From Blastococcus sp. TF02A-35 (GTDB lineage Bacteria > Actinomycetota > Actinomycetes > Mycobacteriales > Geodermatophilaceae), in contig NZ_SPQP01000011.1 in NCBI RefSeq assembly GCF_004571075.1, forward strand, positions 1 to 64,000: DNA of 64,000 nucleotides, given 5' to 3'. The first letter of the stretch is position 1. The number at the start of each line of letters is the position of its first letter. The notes beneath the pieces were generated by a model, which saw only the letters and a program-made list of their open reading frames with translations, was not told the DNA's origin and made no database searches. Both the position numbers and the translations under genes were made by a program. Positions 31,314 to 39,740 of the stretch are shown one piece after another.

Positions 31314-31363
31314 CATCCCGTACAAGAGCCCGCACCGACGTCCTTGGACACGCGTGGGGCCAC
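31280..31363 (+). repeat. Imperfect direct repeat, left copy
   Basis: This stretch covers the 3' end of the DUF6880-like gene and the bases after its stop. It is repeated with roughly one mismatch in five at 32280-32362, including the shared core ACAAGAGCCCGCACC. The pair brackets the GNAT gene. Confidence 0.7.
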
Positions 31364-31747
31364 CGGCGCTGCGGGACAAGAGGCATGCTCGGATACAGCC
31401 ATCATCTACCGCCTGGGCGGGATGGATGCGGCTCACCCGCCCGACCACAGGGCTGGAGGAGCAGTACGCCGTCGTCCGTGGCGTGCGGCGTCCTGTCGTT
31501 GTTCCGCTCGCTCAGCCGTGTGGCTGCCTGGTCGATGAGCATGTCGTGGCTCTGCAGGCTGGGGCACCTCTGAACGAGCCAGGGGCTCCGGCATGAGTCG
31601 CTGTCCTCAGTGCGCAGCGCCGCTCTTCCCCGCACCGCCTCGATGCGCCGTGCATCTCTGGGCGCTGCATGCTCACGCTGAGTCCATTGCGGGACAGTCA
31701 CTACCGCTAGCTGCCACCGGTTTGGCGGGGATGACAAGCTTCTGCTC

Positions 31748-32227
31748 ATGCCCGTCGTGAAGGTCGAGCAGACCGACGACACCGCCGTCGTTCTCGATTT
31801 GCTCACCCGGTGGAAGACAGACACGCGCGCCTTCGTCCGTTCGGACCGGATGGTCCACTGGGTCGCTCGGCTTGCAGATCAACCAGTCGGCGTGCTGACG
31901 GGAACCCACGACTTCGGCAACTGGTCCCTGCTCGAGCGTTACCGACACCTCACCGACGACGATGAGGGGTCCTACGTCACCGCCATGTTCGTGGAACCAG
32001 CACTGCGTTCACATGGCATCGGCGCTGCGCTCCTTCGCGCATTCGTCGCCCAGGCGAGATCAGCAGGGTCTCCCGTGGTCGTGGCGTGGCCCGACGAAGA
32101 TGAGGAAGGACGCGAGGAGCGGGTCCGGTTCTTCGGGCGCAATGGGTTCGCTTTCCTCGACTTCCCCGGCGGCGTCCATGAGCCTTGGCTGATGGGACTA
32201 CCGCTGAACGGACGCCGCGCATGTTGA
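31748..32227 (+). CDS. GNAT-family N-acetyltransferase
   Basis: A 159-residue GNAT protein. The acetyl-CoA-binding motif is RSHGIGAALLRAFVAQAR (the Q/R-x-x-G-x-G/A type), preceded by the central strand YVTAMFVEPAL and followed by PVVVAWPDEDEEGREERVRFFGRNGF, the usual end with the F-GF signature. These enzymes acetylate small molecules, antibiotics or protein amino groups; the substrate is not predictable here. It stands alone between two imperfect direct repeats, as if inserted into or next to a duplicated end of the DUF6880-like gene. Confidence 0.8.
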   Translation: MPVVKVEQTDDTAVVLDLLTRWKTDTRAFVRSDRMVHWVARLADQPVGVLTGTHDFGNWSLLERYRHLTDDDEGSYVTAMFVEPALRSHGIGAALLRAFVAQARSAGSPVVVAWPDEDEEGREERVRFFGRNGFAFLDFPGGVHEPWLMGLPLNGRRAC

Positions 32228-32279
32228 CGGGTCACCCTGGCCAATTGGCTTGGCGGTCACGCTGACCGGCTTGTCAGCT

Positions 32280-32362
32280 GCAGCAGCAGTTCAACCGAGC
32301 TCGCCTGCCATGACACCCGAACAAGAGCCCGCACCAACGGCCTCGCTACAGACGCACGGGGC
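32280..32362 (+). repeat. Imperfect direct repeat, right copy (remnant gene end)
   Basis: Mirrors 31280-31363. In the frame matching the DUF6880-like gene's end it reads QQQFNRARLP before a stop, so it is the diverged 3' remnant of a second copy of that gene whose body is missing. Confidence 0.7.
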
Positions 32363-32462
32363 GGCCGCGAGCGGCACACTGAGCGCCCTCAGATAGAGAG
32401 GGGCCGCCTGCCCCCTCCCAAGGAGGCGACACTAGCGATCCATCGGGTCCACCATCGCGGAC

Positions 32463-32735
32463 ATGATGACTCTTCCCGAGACTTCGCCCAGCTCAACCAC
32501 TCCTGCAGCCGAGTCCTACCCAGTCCGGCTGCAGTGCGTGCCCGGCCTCTTCGAGGAGGTCGAGCATCTGGTGCGCGATCACGTTCTCCTCGACGGCTGC
32601 CGCATCGTCAGCAACGCCAGCGGAGACGGCTTTTGGTACGTCCCGGCCGGCTCGCAGACCACCGCGGGAGGTGAACCTCCCCTCGCGGTCTTCCAGCCGC
32701 ACCCCAGCTCGTCCTTCAGCTCCCCCATCCGTTGA
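32463..32735 (+). CDS. Small hypothetical protein
   Basis: A 90-residue ORF beginning MMTLPETSPSSTTPAAESY. The middle RLQCVPGLFEEVEHLVRDHVLLDGCRI looks like a real amphipathic helix region with two cysteines; the ends are Ser/Pro-rich. There is no clear ribosome site and I know of no family. It stands alone between the GNAT remnant region and a divergent membrane-protein pair. It could be an expressed small protein or a chance ORF. Confidence 0.4.
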   Translation: MMTLPETSPSSTTPAAESYPVRLQCVPGLFEEVEHLVRDHVLLDGCRIVSNASGDGFWYVPAGSQTTAGGEPPLAVFQPHPSSSFSSPIR

Positions 32736-32958
32736 GCTCATCAGCGGGCCGTCGCACCGACGCCAGGCCGATGCGACGGCCCGCTGGGAAGTGCTCGTCC
32801 ACCGAGAGCGGCGGTACCCGCATCCCGGGGGGACCGACGACTCATCCAGACGCTGTCAGTTGAACGGCGTCCCGTTGCTCGGTGTGGGCACCGTCTGCCT
32901 CCATCAGCTGCCGGAGCCGCTGCCGGGCCCGGGCCCGTCTGCTCTTGAGGGACGGGCG

Positions 32959-33459
32959 TTAGGGCACGGTCGCGTCGACGGCCACCGTGAGGGCAGCGGC
33001 GGCGGCGAACGCCACGACCGTGACGGCAGTCGCCACGCCAGGGGCCATGACGTAGGCCCCCACGCAGAAAGCCGCACAGAAGACTAATGAGACCCGGCGA
33101 CACACCTTGCGAAATCGGTTCGAGTTCGGCCCGGCCGCAGTCAGCAATACCGTCACGAATGCGGTGGGGGCCAGGAAGAACGATCCGAGGATCACGTCGG
33201 CCCGCCGGAGACCCACGACCGACAACCCGACCAGCGGGACAGCGAGGACGACCGCGAACGCAACCGCAAGAATCACCAGCCGCAGGACCCGGCCGTGACG
33301 CTGCGCCCACGTGCGTGAGGGGACCGGTGGCGACGCGACCGGTGGCATGACGATGGGTGGCTTGGGGACGGGTGGCTTGGGGACGGGCTCCGGGGACCGA
33401 CCAACGGCCACCCCGATCGCCACGCCAACCAAGCCCGCAAGCAGTGTCGATGTCCTCAC
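32959..33459 (-). CDS. Small membrane protein, start uncertain
   Basis: About 166 residues from the GTG at 33459. One N-terminal hydrophobic segment (STLLAGLVGVAIGVAVG) is followed by a Pro-rich linker with repeated KPP/PPV units, then three or four further helices (VLRLVILAVAFAVVLAVPLVGLSVVG, and VATAVTVVAFAAAAALTVAV at the end). The minus-strand frame is open to 33741 but that would overlap the divergent gene. No ribosome site clearly settles the start. I recognise no family; it is a membrane protein divergent from the next pair. Confidence 0.5.
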   Translation of the reverse strand: MRTSTLLAGLVGVAIGVAVGRSPEPVPKPPVPKPPIVMPPVASPPVPSRTWAQRHGRVLRLVILAVAFAVVLAVPLVGLSVVGLRRADVILGSFFLAPTAFVTVLLTAAGPNSNRFRKVCRRVSLVFCAAFCVGAYVMAPGVATAVTVVAFAAAAALTVAVDATVP

Positions 33460-33628
33460 CCGTCGAGCATCGGCGGCCCGCCGGCGTGGCTGGAGTCCAT
33501 GGGACGGCCCCGCTCTGTCCCAGGGGGTCAGCCTCCCGATAACGTCGTTCCCTGCGCCTCCACCAACCGGCAGATATTGGACGTTATTGGCGGATTCCTG
33601 TCGGACCCCTCCTCTAGCGTCCGGAGGC

Positions 33629-34453
33629 ATGGGGACAGCGAGCACCAACGCGGCCGCCGAGCCGGCCGGGGACCCGACGGCGTGGACCGACGTGGTCTCG
33701 GCGGTCGGCGCCGGCGTCGCCGCGTTCGCCGCGCTGGCCACCGTGGTGGTGGCGATCGTCGCCGCGCGCTACGCCAAGGGGCAGGTGGACGGGCTGCGTA
33801 AGCAGCTGGACGTGGCCGGGGAGCAGCTGGAAGAGGCGCGCACGCTGCGCCGCGAGCAGGCTCAGCCCTACGTGGTGGTCTCCGCGGTCACCAACCGGGT
33901 GAGCCCGCACGTGAGCGAGGTAGTGATCCAGAACCTGGGGACCACCGGGGCACGCGACGTGACCATCTCCTGCTCCCCACCCCTCGTGCGCACCGACCAG
34001 CACGGTGGCGCCCAGGAAGTCCAACTCCCCGAGACCATCCCGTTCATGGCGCCCGGGCAGGAGTGGCGCACCTTCTGGGACGTCGGCACCGAGCGCGCCA
34101 GGGACATCTACGACCTCCCCGACCGCTACGACGTCACCGTCACCTATCGCGACTCCCTCGACGTCTCCCACACCACCCCGTCGGTGCTGGACTGGGGCGT
34201 CTTCCGGCACCGCATGTGGACCACGGAGAAGACCGTGCACCACGCCACCAAGGAGCTCGAGGCCATCCGGACGGCGCTGCAGAGCCTCGCCGGCCCGCGC
34301 CGAGTCCAGCGGGTGGCCGTCTTTGACGGCCCCCAGTTGGACCGAGACGCCGCCGAAGCGGAGAAGGAGTCCATGCGCCACCTTGCCGAACTGGACGCGG
34401 AAGTGGAGCAGGCACAGGTCCGGTGGCAGCGCGAGCACGAGGGTGAGCAGTGA
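33629..34453 (+). CDS. Membrane-anchored protein with coiled coil, coupled to a recombinase
   Basis: About 274 residues. A single helix near the N-terminus (WTDVVSAVGAGVAAFAALATVVVAIVAARYA) is followed by a coiled coil (QVDGLRKQLDVAGEQLEEARTLRREQ). A beta-rich domain (QPYVVVSAVTNRVSPHVSEVVIQNLG, then RYDVTVTYRDSLDVSHT) and another helical tail complete it. Its stop overlaps the GTG of the tyrosine recombinase (GTGA), so they are co-translated. The topology (anchor, coiled coil, beta domain) recurs in actinobacterial accessory genes of unknown function. The start at 33629 has GGAGG only one base before it, so a later start is possible. Confidence 0.6.
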   Translation: MGTASTNAAAEPAGDPTAWTDVVSAVGAGVAAFAALATVVVAIVAARYAKGQVDGLRKQLDVAGEQLEEARTLRREQAQPYVVVSAVTNRVSPHVSEVVIQNLGTTGARDVTISCSPPLVRTDQHGGAQEVQLPETIPFMAPGQEWRTFWDVGTERARDIYDLPDRYDVTVTYRDSLDVSHTTPSVLDWGVFRHRMWTTEKTVHHATKELEAIRTALQSLAGPRRVQRVAVFDGPQLDRDAAEAEKESMRHLAELDAEVEQAQVRWQREHEGEQ

Positions 34454-35463
34454 CCGTCATCCAGCCTGCCGACGACGCCGTGCCCGCCGTAGTCGCCGTC
34501 CTTGAGCAGCTCCCACACAGCAACGTCATGGCCCTAGCCCGGGTGCCCGGCACCGCGCTGGACCCCTTCGACCGGCTGGTGGTCGCCTTCCTCACCGGGC
34601 GCAAGCGGGCCCACACCAAGACCGCCTACGCCGCCGACCTCACCGCCTGGCGCGCCTGGTGCCTGGTCGACGCACCGACGGAGTACCGGGTGCACCCGCT
34701 GCTGGCCACCCGCCCGCACGTCGGAGCCTGGGTCGACCACCTCGCCCGCACTCCCAGCGCCCGCACGGGCCGGCCGCTGTCGCCGGCCAGCATCGCCCGC
34801 CGGCTGTCGGCGCTGTCGAAGTTCTACGCCTACGCCCAGGACCTCGGCGTCCTCGAGCGGTCCCCTCTGGACCAGGTCGAGCGGCCGGCGGTGTCGGATG
34901 AGTCCTCGACCGCCGGGCTCACCGCCGCCGAGCTCGTGGCCCTGCTCGATGCCGCCGACGCCCACTCCCCCCGTGCGGCCACACTGATCTCCGTGCTCGT
35001 GTTCACCGGCTGCCGGATCTCCGAAGCCCTGGGTGCTGATCTCACCGACTACCGCCACGACCGCGGACACCGCGTGCTGCGCATCCGCCGCAAGGGCGGC
35101 AAGCGCGCCTCCGTCGCCCTCTCCCCGGCCACCGTCCGGGCACTCGACGACCTGATCGGTGAGCGCACCAGCGGGCCGATGTTCCTGTCCCGCACCGGTG
35201 GGCCGCTGGCCTACAAGACCGCCTACGACCTGATCAAACGCCTCGCGAAGACCGCCGGCATCGCCTCCGCCGACCTCATCAAGCCGCACAGCCTGCGCCA
35301 CGGATTCGCCACCGAAGCCCTCGCCATCGGCATCCCACTGCAGGACGTCCAGGATGCCCTGGGGCACCGCGACCCCCGCACCACCCGCCGCTACGACCGG
35401 ACCCGGCACAACCTCGACCGCTCCCCCGCCTACTCCCTCGCCCAAGCACTCCGCCGTCAGTAG
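34450..35463 (+). CDS. Tyrosine recombinase/integrase (XerD-like)
   Basis: A 337-residue tyrosine recombinase. The N-terminal SAM-like core-binding domain (RKRAHTKTAYAADLTAWRAW, SPASIARRLSALSKFYAYAQ) precedes the catalytic domain with all residues in place: Arg189 in GCRISEAL, His280-x-x-Arg283 in HSLRHGF, His306 in LGHRDPR and nucleophile Tyr315 in RRYDRT. It catalyses site-specific integration, excision or resolution. It is coupled to the preceding membrane protein rather than to an excisionase, and no tRNA or obvious attachment repeat lies beside it. It is a mobility gene of the accessory island. Confidence 0.9.
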   Translation: MTVIQPADDAVPAVVAVLEQLPHSNVMALARVPGTALDPFDRLVVAFLTGRKRAHTKTAYAADLTAWRAWCLVDAPTEYRVHPLLATRPHVGAWVDHLARTPSARTGRPLSPASIARRLSALSKFYAYAQDLGVLERSPLDQVERPAVSDESSTAGLTAAELVALLDAADAHSPRAATLISVLVFTGCRISEALGADLTDYRHDRGHRVLRIRRKGGKRASVALSPATVRALDDLIGERTSGPMFLSRTGGPLAYKTAYDLIKRLAKTAGIASADLIKPHSLRHGFATEALAIGIPLQDVQDALGHRDPRTTRRYDRTRHNLDRSPAYSLAQALRRQ

Positions 35464-35579
35464 GTAGAGACGGCGGGCGCTTGGACCCCTCCTGAATCGC
35501 CCGTGTCCGTGATGGGCGAGCCAGCCCTCGAGTCAGGTGGCTCTGACGGGAGCCGCGTCCAGTACTCGCTACATCAAGA

Positions 35580-36833
35580 TCACCAGGAGGGCACGCTCTG
35601 CTCGCACTCCCTGAAGAGCAGTCCACTTCCACACGGGCACCGCTCCTGAGGACCAGCGATCAAGGGCACCACCGTGCGCTGGGTCCCATCGAAGAGGCCG
35701 AAGTTGTGCAGCACCAGCGACCGCTCGCGCTGCGTGGGCTCCACAGGTCCCTCCGGCAGGACGTAGCGGTAATCGATGTGCTGGTTTTCGGCGACGAGAT
35801 GTCCGACGGCGAGGGCCGAGACGGGGTAGCCCTGGAACGTCGAGATTTCGGCCGAACGCACGATCGCCAGAGCTGCCAGGACAGCGTCGAAGATGCTTTC
35901 GTCCGATGGTTCGGTCCAGGTGGCTGCAGCGAAGATGAGCACCCACGCCTGGTCCAGGATGACGAGGCCGCTCGCGTGTCCGTTGTGTTCAGCTTGCTGA
36001 GCTCGCTTGGCGAGCAGCCATCGCCCCAGGCGCGGCATGGCGCCGGGGGGCGTGGCGTCGAGGAAGTCCACGACTCGGCGGTAGTTCGAGAGCGTTACCG
36101 CCGGCAGGGACTGGTCGTTGGGCCAGACACGCTCCACGAGTTCTCGGTACAGCTGGGCCCCTACCGGGTCCGTGTAGACCTCGCTGGTCAACCAGCCAGC
36201 CGTACCGCCAGCTCGGGCATCGGCCTCGATCACCGCGAGGAAGCGTTGCTGCTCCTGCCCCAAGGGGACGTGGAGGGGCGGCTCAGCCGCGAGCACTCGC
36301 CGGACGTACTTCAGGAGAGCGGTCACGCTGCGGAGGCCGCGCATCAGCTGGTGCCAGTCATCCAGCGTGATCCAGAAGGCACTCGGATCAGGGACCGGCT
36401 GCCCAGTCACACCGGGATGATCGACCACAATGATGGTGGGCCAGCTGCTTACGTCGTGGTCGAGAAGGAGGCCCGCTTGCTGGCGTTCCGCCTCATCGAG
36501 GTTGGTGACACGCACGGGGAAGGCGGTCAGGGGCTTGCCTGAGCGCTGTTGCTCCTCGATCGTCCGCCGGCTGCCCTCGGCCTGACGGCTCGCCTTCCTC
36601 CCGTGCTTGGTCAACCATCCGCTTCCGTCGTCCATGGCGTCAGGGCGCCGGGCCTTGACCTGGACGACGGCGCCAGCGCCGTTGGCGATGAGTAGGGCAT
36701 CGCCCACCTCGCGGTCGGCCTTGCCCTTGCGGACCCGAGGGACGATGTAGACGAAGTCAGGTAGGCCCAGCGCGGCGGCGACGTCTCGGACGGCAGTCTC
36801 TGCAGCACCGCCATGGTCCCCACTCGATGTCAT
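35580..36833 (-). CDS. PD-(D/E)XK nuclease-like protein with C-terminal SEC-C motif
   Basis: About 417 residues. Near the N-terminus EVGDALLIANGAGAVVQVKAR (Glu42, Asp45, Gln58-x-Lys60) fits the D...QxK core of Mrr-like restriction endonuclease folds. The C-terminus ends RCPCGSGLLFRECEQ, a SEC-C zinc motif (Cys399, Cys401, Cys410) with Glu replacing the last ligand. The middle has no named domain. The ATG at 36833 starts the conserved part. It lies downstream of a 353-residue protein on the same strand inside a recombinase-rich island, so a defence nuclease is a fair guess. Confidence 0.65.
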   Translation of the reverse strand: MTSSGDHGGAAETAVRDVAAALGLPDFVYIVPRVRKGKADREVGDALLIANGAGAVVQVKARRPDAMDDGSGWLTKHGRKASRQAEGSRRTIEEQQRSGKPLTAFPVRVTNLDEAERQQAGLLLDHDVSSWPTIIVVDHPGVTGQPVPDPSAFWITLDDWHQLMRGLRSVTALLKYVRRVLAAEPPLHVPLGQEQQRFLAVIEADARAGGTAGWLTSEVYTDPVGAQLYRELVERVWPNDQSLPAVTLSNYRRVVDFLDATPPGAMPRLGRWLLAKRAQQAEHNGHASGLVILDQAWVLIFAAATWTEPSDESIFDAVLAALAIVRSAEISTFQGYPVSALAVGHLVAENQHIDYRYVLPEGPVEPTQRERSLVLHNFGLFDGTQRTVVPLIAGPQERCPCGSGLLFRECEQSVPSW

Positions 36834-36915
36834 CGGTCCAGCATCGGGCTGTCGAAGTCGATCGGCATGCGGGCGGGAGCAGTCGCCCAAGGGGTGTGCC
36901 TGGACCCGCGCTTGA

Positions 36916-37977
36916 TCATTCGTCTTCCATCGCCCGTAGGGCGGTGAGGACGGTTTCGACGGCTGGTTGTTCGAGGCCGGCGAGAGTGGCCCGGATGCGG
37001 TGCAGGTGCCCGTGCTGCGTGGCACCGCCGGGGATCTGACCGTCGTCCCTGCGTTCGGGGTCGGGCGTGACGTCGAGGAGGCCGAAACGCGAGAGTGTCT
37101 GATGGGTGTCCCACGCGTCGGGGGTCAGGCCGTAGAGGGCGCCGCGGGTGTACCCGTTGACAGCGTGCCCAGCAGCGTCCGTGCTCAAGGGCTCGGTGGT
37201 GTCCAGGTGCAGGTACATGAAGAAGTTGGCGATCTCGGAAGGCGTCAATGCATGCACCCAGCCGTTGGTCCAGAACGAGATCGGGACCTCGAAGTAGTCA
37301 CGCTGAGGCAGCACCCAGTCGATCGGCTCCCCCACCCGGAGGCCGGTCTCTGCGTACAGCGTGACAGGAGTGGGCGAACGTCGGGCCGTTCCAGCCTGCG
37401 ATGGAGATGCGAACAGCCCCACTCTTGCCATCGGGGTCTTGGTTCGGCGTCGGACCTTCGGTTCGATGTCCAGACGGTCGAGGGCGTCCCGGACCTGACG
37501 GACTCGGTTGTCCGTGAGGGTGTGCTGCGTCGAACCTGATCCCGCTTGCCTGGAGCGGAAGACGGCCGGGACGACCATGACGTCTGTCCAGCCCGGCTCC
37601 TTGGCGGAGATGGCACGCAGTGGAAGCTGGATGGCCCCACGCCGAAAGATCGTTCTGTTCTTGGTCTGGGCGAGGAACAGGGCGGTGATCGCCGTCCGCA
37701 GCGCGACACCGTTGGGTATCGAGGACAGGATGCTGACCGGTGGCCAGCCATCTCGCACAGCCGGACGCTTCTTGTCCGACGCATCGGTGAGTGCATCGTC
37801 GGCCCGCACGAAGCCCGACCGCATCCGAACACTGGTCATCTCACCGGCGGTGGCCAGTTGCCGGAGCCACGTACGGGCGTCTGCATCCAGATTGCGGTCG
37901 GTGCCCTGGCCCAGCATCCCGTCCAGGACGTTGATGCGCCGCGCCGTCAGTCTGGCCTTCTGCGTCGTCGACTTCAT
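36916..37977 (-). CDS. Hypothetical protein upstream of the SEC-C nuclease
   Basis: A 353-residue soluble protein beginning MKSTTQKARLTARRINVLDG. I recognise no family. It is rich in basic residues early, and segments such as LRQLATAGEMTSVRMRSGFV, VRQVRDALDRLDIEP and TLSRFGLLDVTPDPERRDD look like winged-helix units, which would suit a DNA-binding or replication-associated role. It is 82 bases upstream of the nuclease-like gene on the same strand and may act with it. The ATG at 37977 is the natural start; there is nothing coding upstream on this strand. Confidence 0.65.
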   Translation of the reverse strand: MKSTTQKARLTARRINVLDGMLGQGTDRNLDADARTWLRQLATAGEMTSVRMRSGFVRADDALTDASDKKRPAVRDGWPPVSILSSIPNGVALRTAITALFLAQTKNRTIFRRGAIQLPLRAISAKEPGWTDVMVVPAVFRSRQAGSGSTQHTLTDNRVRQVRDALDRLDIEPKVRRRTKTPMARVGLFASPSQAGTARRSPTPVTLYAETGLRVGEPIDWVLPQRDYFEVPISFWTNGWVHALTPSEIANFFMYLHLDTTEPLSTDAAGHAVNGYTRGALYGLTPDAWDTHQTLSRFGLLDVTPDPERRDDGQIPGGATQHGHLHRIRATLAGLEQPAVETVLTALRAMEDE

Positions 37978-38157
37978 GCAACTTTGAACGTCGTTAATAG
38001 GACGTGTTGTTCCCCCTGTGACGCTCTGACTCTCTCCGCGACTCGTAGCGATGCGGGGGGAACAAGACCACCGCGCTCTACCGTCGAGAGTACTCGCTCA
38101 AGCGCCTGAGAGCGGTCAGAGTGGTGCCCGTCCGAAGTTCGACGAGGCGGACACGAC

Positions 38158-38187
38158 GACGGCCCCCCGTTGCAGCGGAGGGCCGTC
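38158..38187. terminator. GC-rich hairpin
   Basis: An 11-bp stem with one mismatch (38158-38168 with 38177-38187, loop gttgcagc) lies between the divergent ends of the 353-residue gene and the small membrane ORF. No T-tract follows. It may separate the two transcription units. Confidence 0.4.
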
Positions 38188-38227
38188 AGATCGCCTCGAC
38201 CCAGGTGGCACCCGAGATGGAGACCTC

Positions 38228-38404
38228 ATGAGCGTAGAGCCGTATCAACCCAGCCGGCCCCTTCACCCGCACCGGATGCCCCGGGCGGTGGATCTCCGGG
38301 CACGTCTGCTGCTGGCGTTGACCGTCGGGCTGGCGGTGTCACAGGTGGACCCGTCCCTACTCGGCGTCCTGGCAGCGGCCTTGCTGCTGGAACGTTCCGA
38401 GTAG
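38228..38404 (+). CDS. Small membrane protein
   Basis: A 58-residue ORF starting MSVEPYQPSRPLHPHRM with one membrane helix (RARLLLALTVGLAVSQVDPS, then LLGVLAAALLLERSE). A GGAG ribosome site precedes the ATG, and a perfect 16-bp terminator-like hairpin begins 18 bases after the stop. Both support expression. It has no known family. Short single-helix proteins of this kind sometimes act as toxins or as partners in defence loci, but nothing here proves that. Confidence 0.55.
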   Translation: MSVEPYQPSRPLHPHRMPRAVDLRARLLLALTVGLAVSQVDPSLLGVLAAALLLERSE

Positions 38405-38421
38405 CGCACCCGTGAGCTGGA

Positions 38422-38464
38422 GCCGGCTGGCGGGGACTCACCTACATGGTCCCCGCCAGCCGGC
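38422..38464 (+). terminator. Perfect 16-bp hairpin after small membrane gene
   Basis: GCCGGCTGGCGGGGAC (38422-38437) is perfectly complementary to 38449-38464 with an 11-base loop. It directly follows the small membrane gene and probably ends its transcript, although no T-tract follows. Confidence 0.65.
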
Positions 38465-38701
38465 GGCCTCGGACACAACCGTGTCCGGATGATCGGGCAC
38501 GGACACACCTCACGCCCTAGAGCCGCTCCCGCCGACCAGGTCATGTCCGTGGGGTGCTTCTCTACTACGACGCCTGCTGGGTCGTTCAGCTGCGGAGCAG
38601 GTCGACTGCTTCGAGCCACCACCTACGCCGTCGCCGCCGGAGAGCCTTGGACATCAGAACGCTGAGGATGGACAGGTGTTGATCGACCACAGGACCTGCT
38701 C

Positions 38702-39289
38702 GTGATCGGCGTCGAGCTGGCCGTTAGCACCGTGATGCAGTCCATGCTGCAGGCCGGCGCCCGCGAGGCCGTGTCGGGGCTGAAGACGAAGATCGGGCGG
38801 CGTCCTGGTCGAGCAGCTCGTCGAAGCACCTATCAAGTCCTGCAGGTCAAGCTCGCCCAAGCCCAGCTTCGGGCGGGCCTTCTCCAAGCCCTCCACCGCA
38901 GCCACCTGTCCCCCGGCAAAGCGGTGACCGGGCTGATCGCCTATCCGGCCATGGTCAGGACGCTGGATCACGCCCTGACCGACATGGCCGAGGTGATGGA
39001 CGCCTGGCTGTCGGTAGGGGGCCTTGCCCCGGCCGCGGTGGCCGCGGCGGCTGATGACGCGGTCATGGCGATGGCTGGTCTCCTGGAGCATCCTGCTCGG
39101 ACCTGGTGGCAGTCCGGACGCCGCGAGCAAGCTCAACTACACGCTCGGGCAGGCCAGCGCTTCGACGAGGCCTTGGCCGAGTTCATCCGGCTGACCGTCG
39201 CCGACAGCGGGCGCACCCGCGGTGAGCGGCGTGCCGCTCGGCGGCGAACAGTGACAGTGCCAGGGACGGTTACTACGCCGCGGTCATAG
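38702..39289 (+). CDS. Hypothetical helical protein
   Basis: A 195-residue ORF from a GTG, almost all helical: VELAVSTVMQSMLQAGAREA, KLAQAQLRAGLLQALHRSHL, DHALTDMAEVMDAWLSVGGL and a basic end RTRGERRAARRRTVTV. It has no motif I can name and no clear ribosome site. Codon use is consistent with its neighbours. It lies just upstream of the small helix-turn-helix gene on the opposite strand, in the same island. Confidence 0.5.
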   Translation: MIGVELAVSTVMQSMLQAGAREAVSGLKTKIGRRPGRAARRSTYQVLQVKLAQAQLRAGLLQALHRSHLSPGKAVTGLIAYPAMVRTLDHALTDMAEVMDAWLSVGGLAPAAVAAAADDAVMAMAGLLEHPARTWWQSGRREQAQLHARAGQRFDEALAEFIRLTVADSGRTRGERRAARRRTVTVPGTVTTPRS

Positions 39290-39388
39290 TGGCGCGACGT
39301 CCCCAGCGCCACCGGGCGGCTGCGCCAGGATCGTTGTGGCCCAGGGAGCCAGCGCAGCTGGCCGTGGCCTGCACCTACGGGGAGACCG

Positions 39389-39631
39389 TTACCCGTCCGC
39401 GAGCGGCGGGGCACCCGTCGGCCGGCGAGGCACCTGGTGCTTGTCCAGCGCACGCCGGACGGCGGTCTGGGACCGGTCGATCAGCTCGGCGACCTCGCGC
39501 AGCGACCGCCCCTCCCGATAGGCGGTGACGATGAAGTTCTCCAGCTGTCGCTGCAAGAGCGGGTGCGCGCTGTCCCGCGTGCCGACGAACTCCGGACGCG
39601 GCCGCAGCTGAGGACGGGGCGGGTAGGGCAT
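39389..39631 (-). CDS. Small helix-turn-helix protein
   Basis: An 80-residue protein: basic start MPYPPRPQLRPRPEF, then FIVTAYREGRSLREVAELIDRSQTAVRRALDKHQVPRR in two runs, a compact helix-turn-helix with the GRSLREVAELIDRSQTAVR turn typical of resolvase/transposase-type DNA-binding domains. The frame is open upstream but only this part is coherent. It is divergent from the SIR2 gene, 109 bases away, so it could regulate it. Confidence 0.7.
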   Translation of the reverse strand: MPYPPRPQLRPRPEFVGTRDSAHPLLQRQLENFIVTAYREGRSLREVAELIDRSQTAVRRALDKHQVPRRPTGAPPLADG

Positions 39632-39740
39632 GGCCTGAGTCTGAGCAGCACGGGAGCGGCCAGACCACCCAGCGCCGGATCTCCTCCCTGGGACGGGTGG
39701 CATCCCGGCGAGGCGAGGCGGTCCCTGACAGCATGAGTCG

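Noticed and set aside
29982-31448. Long minus-strand frame opposite the DUF6880-like gene
   Set aside because: It is Val/Gly-rich with no motif or ribosome site and mirrors the coding plus strand; a GC-rich shadow.
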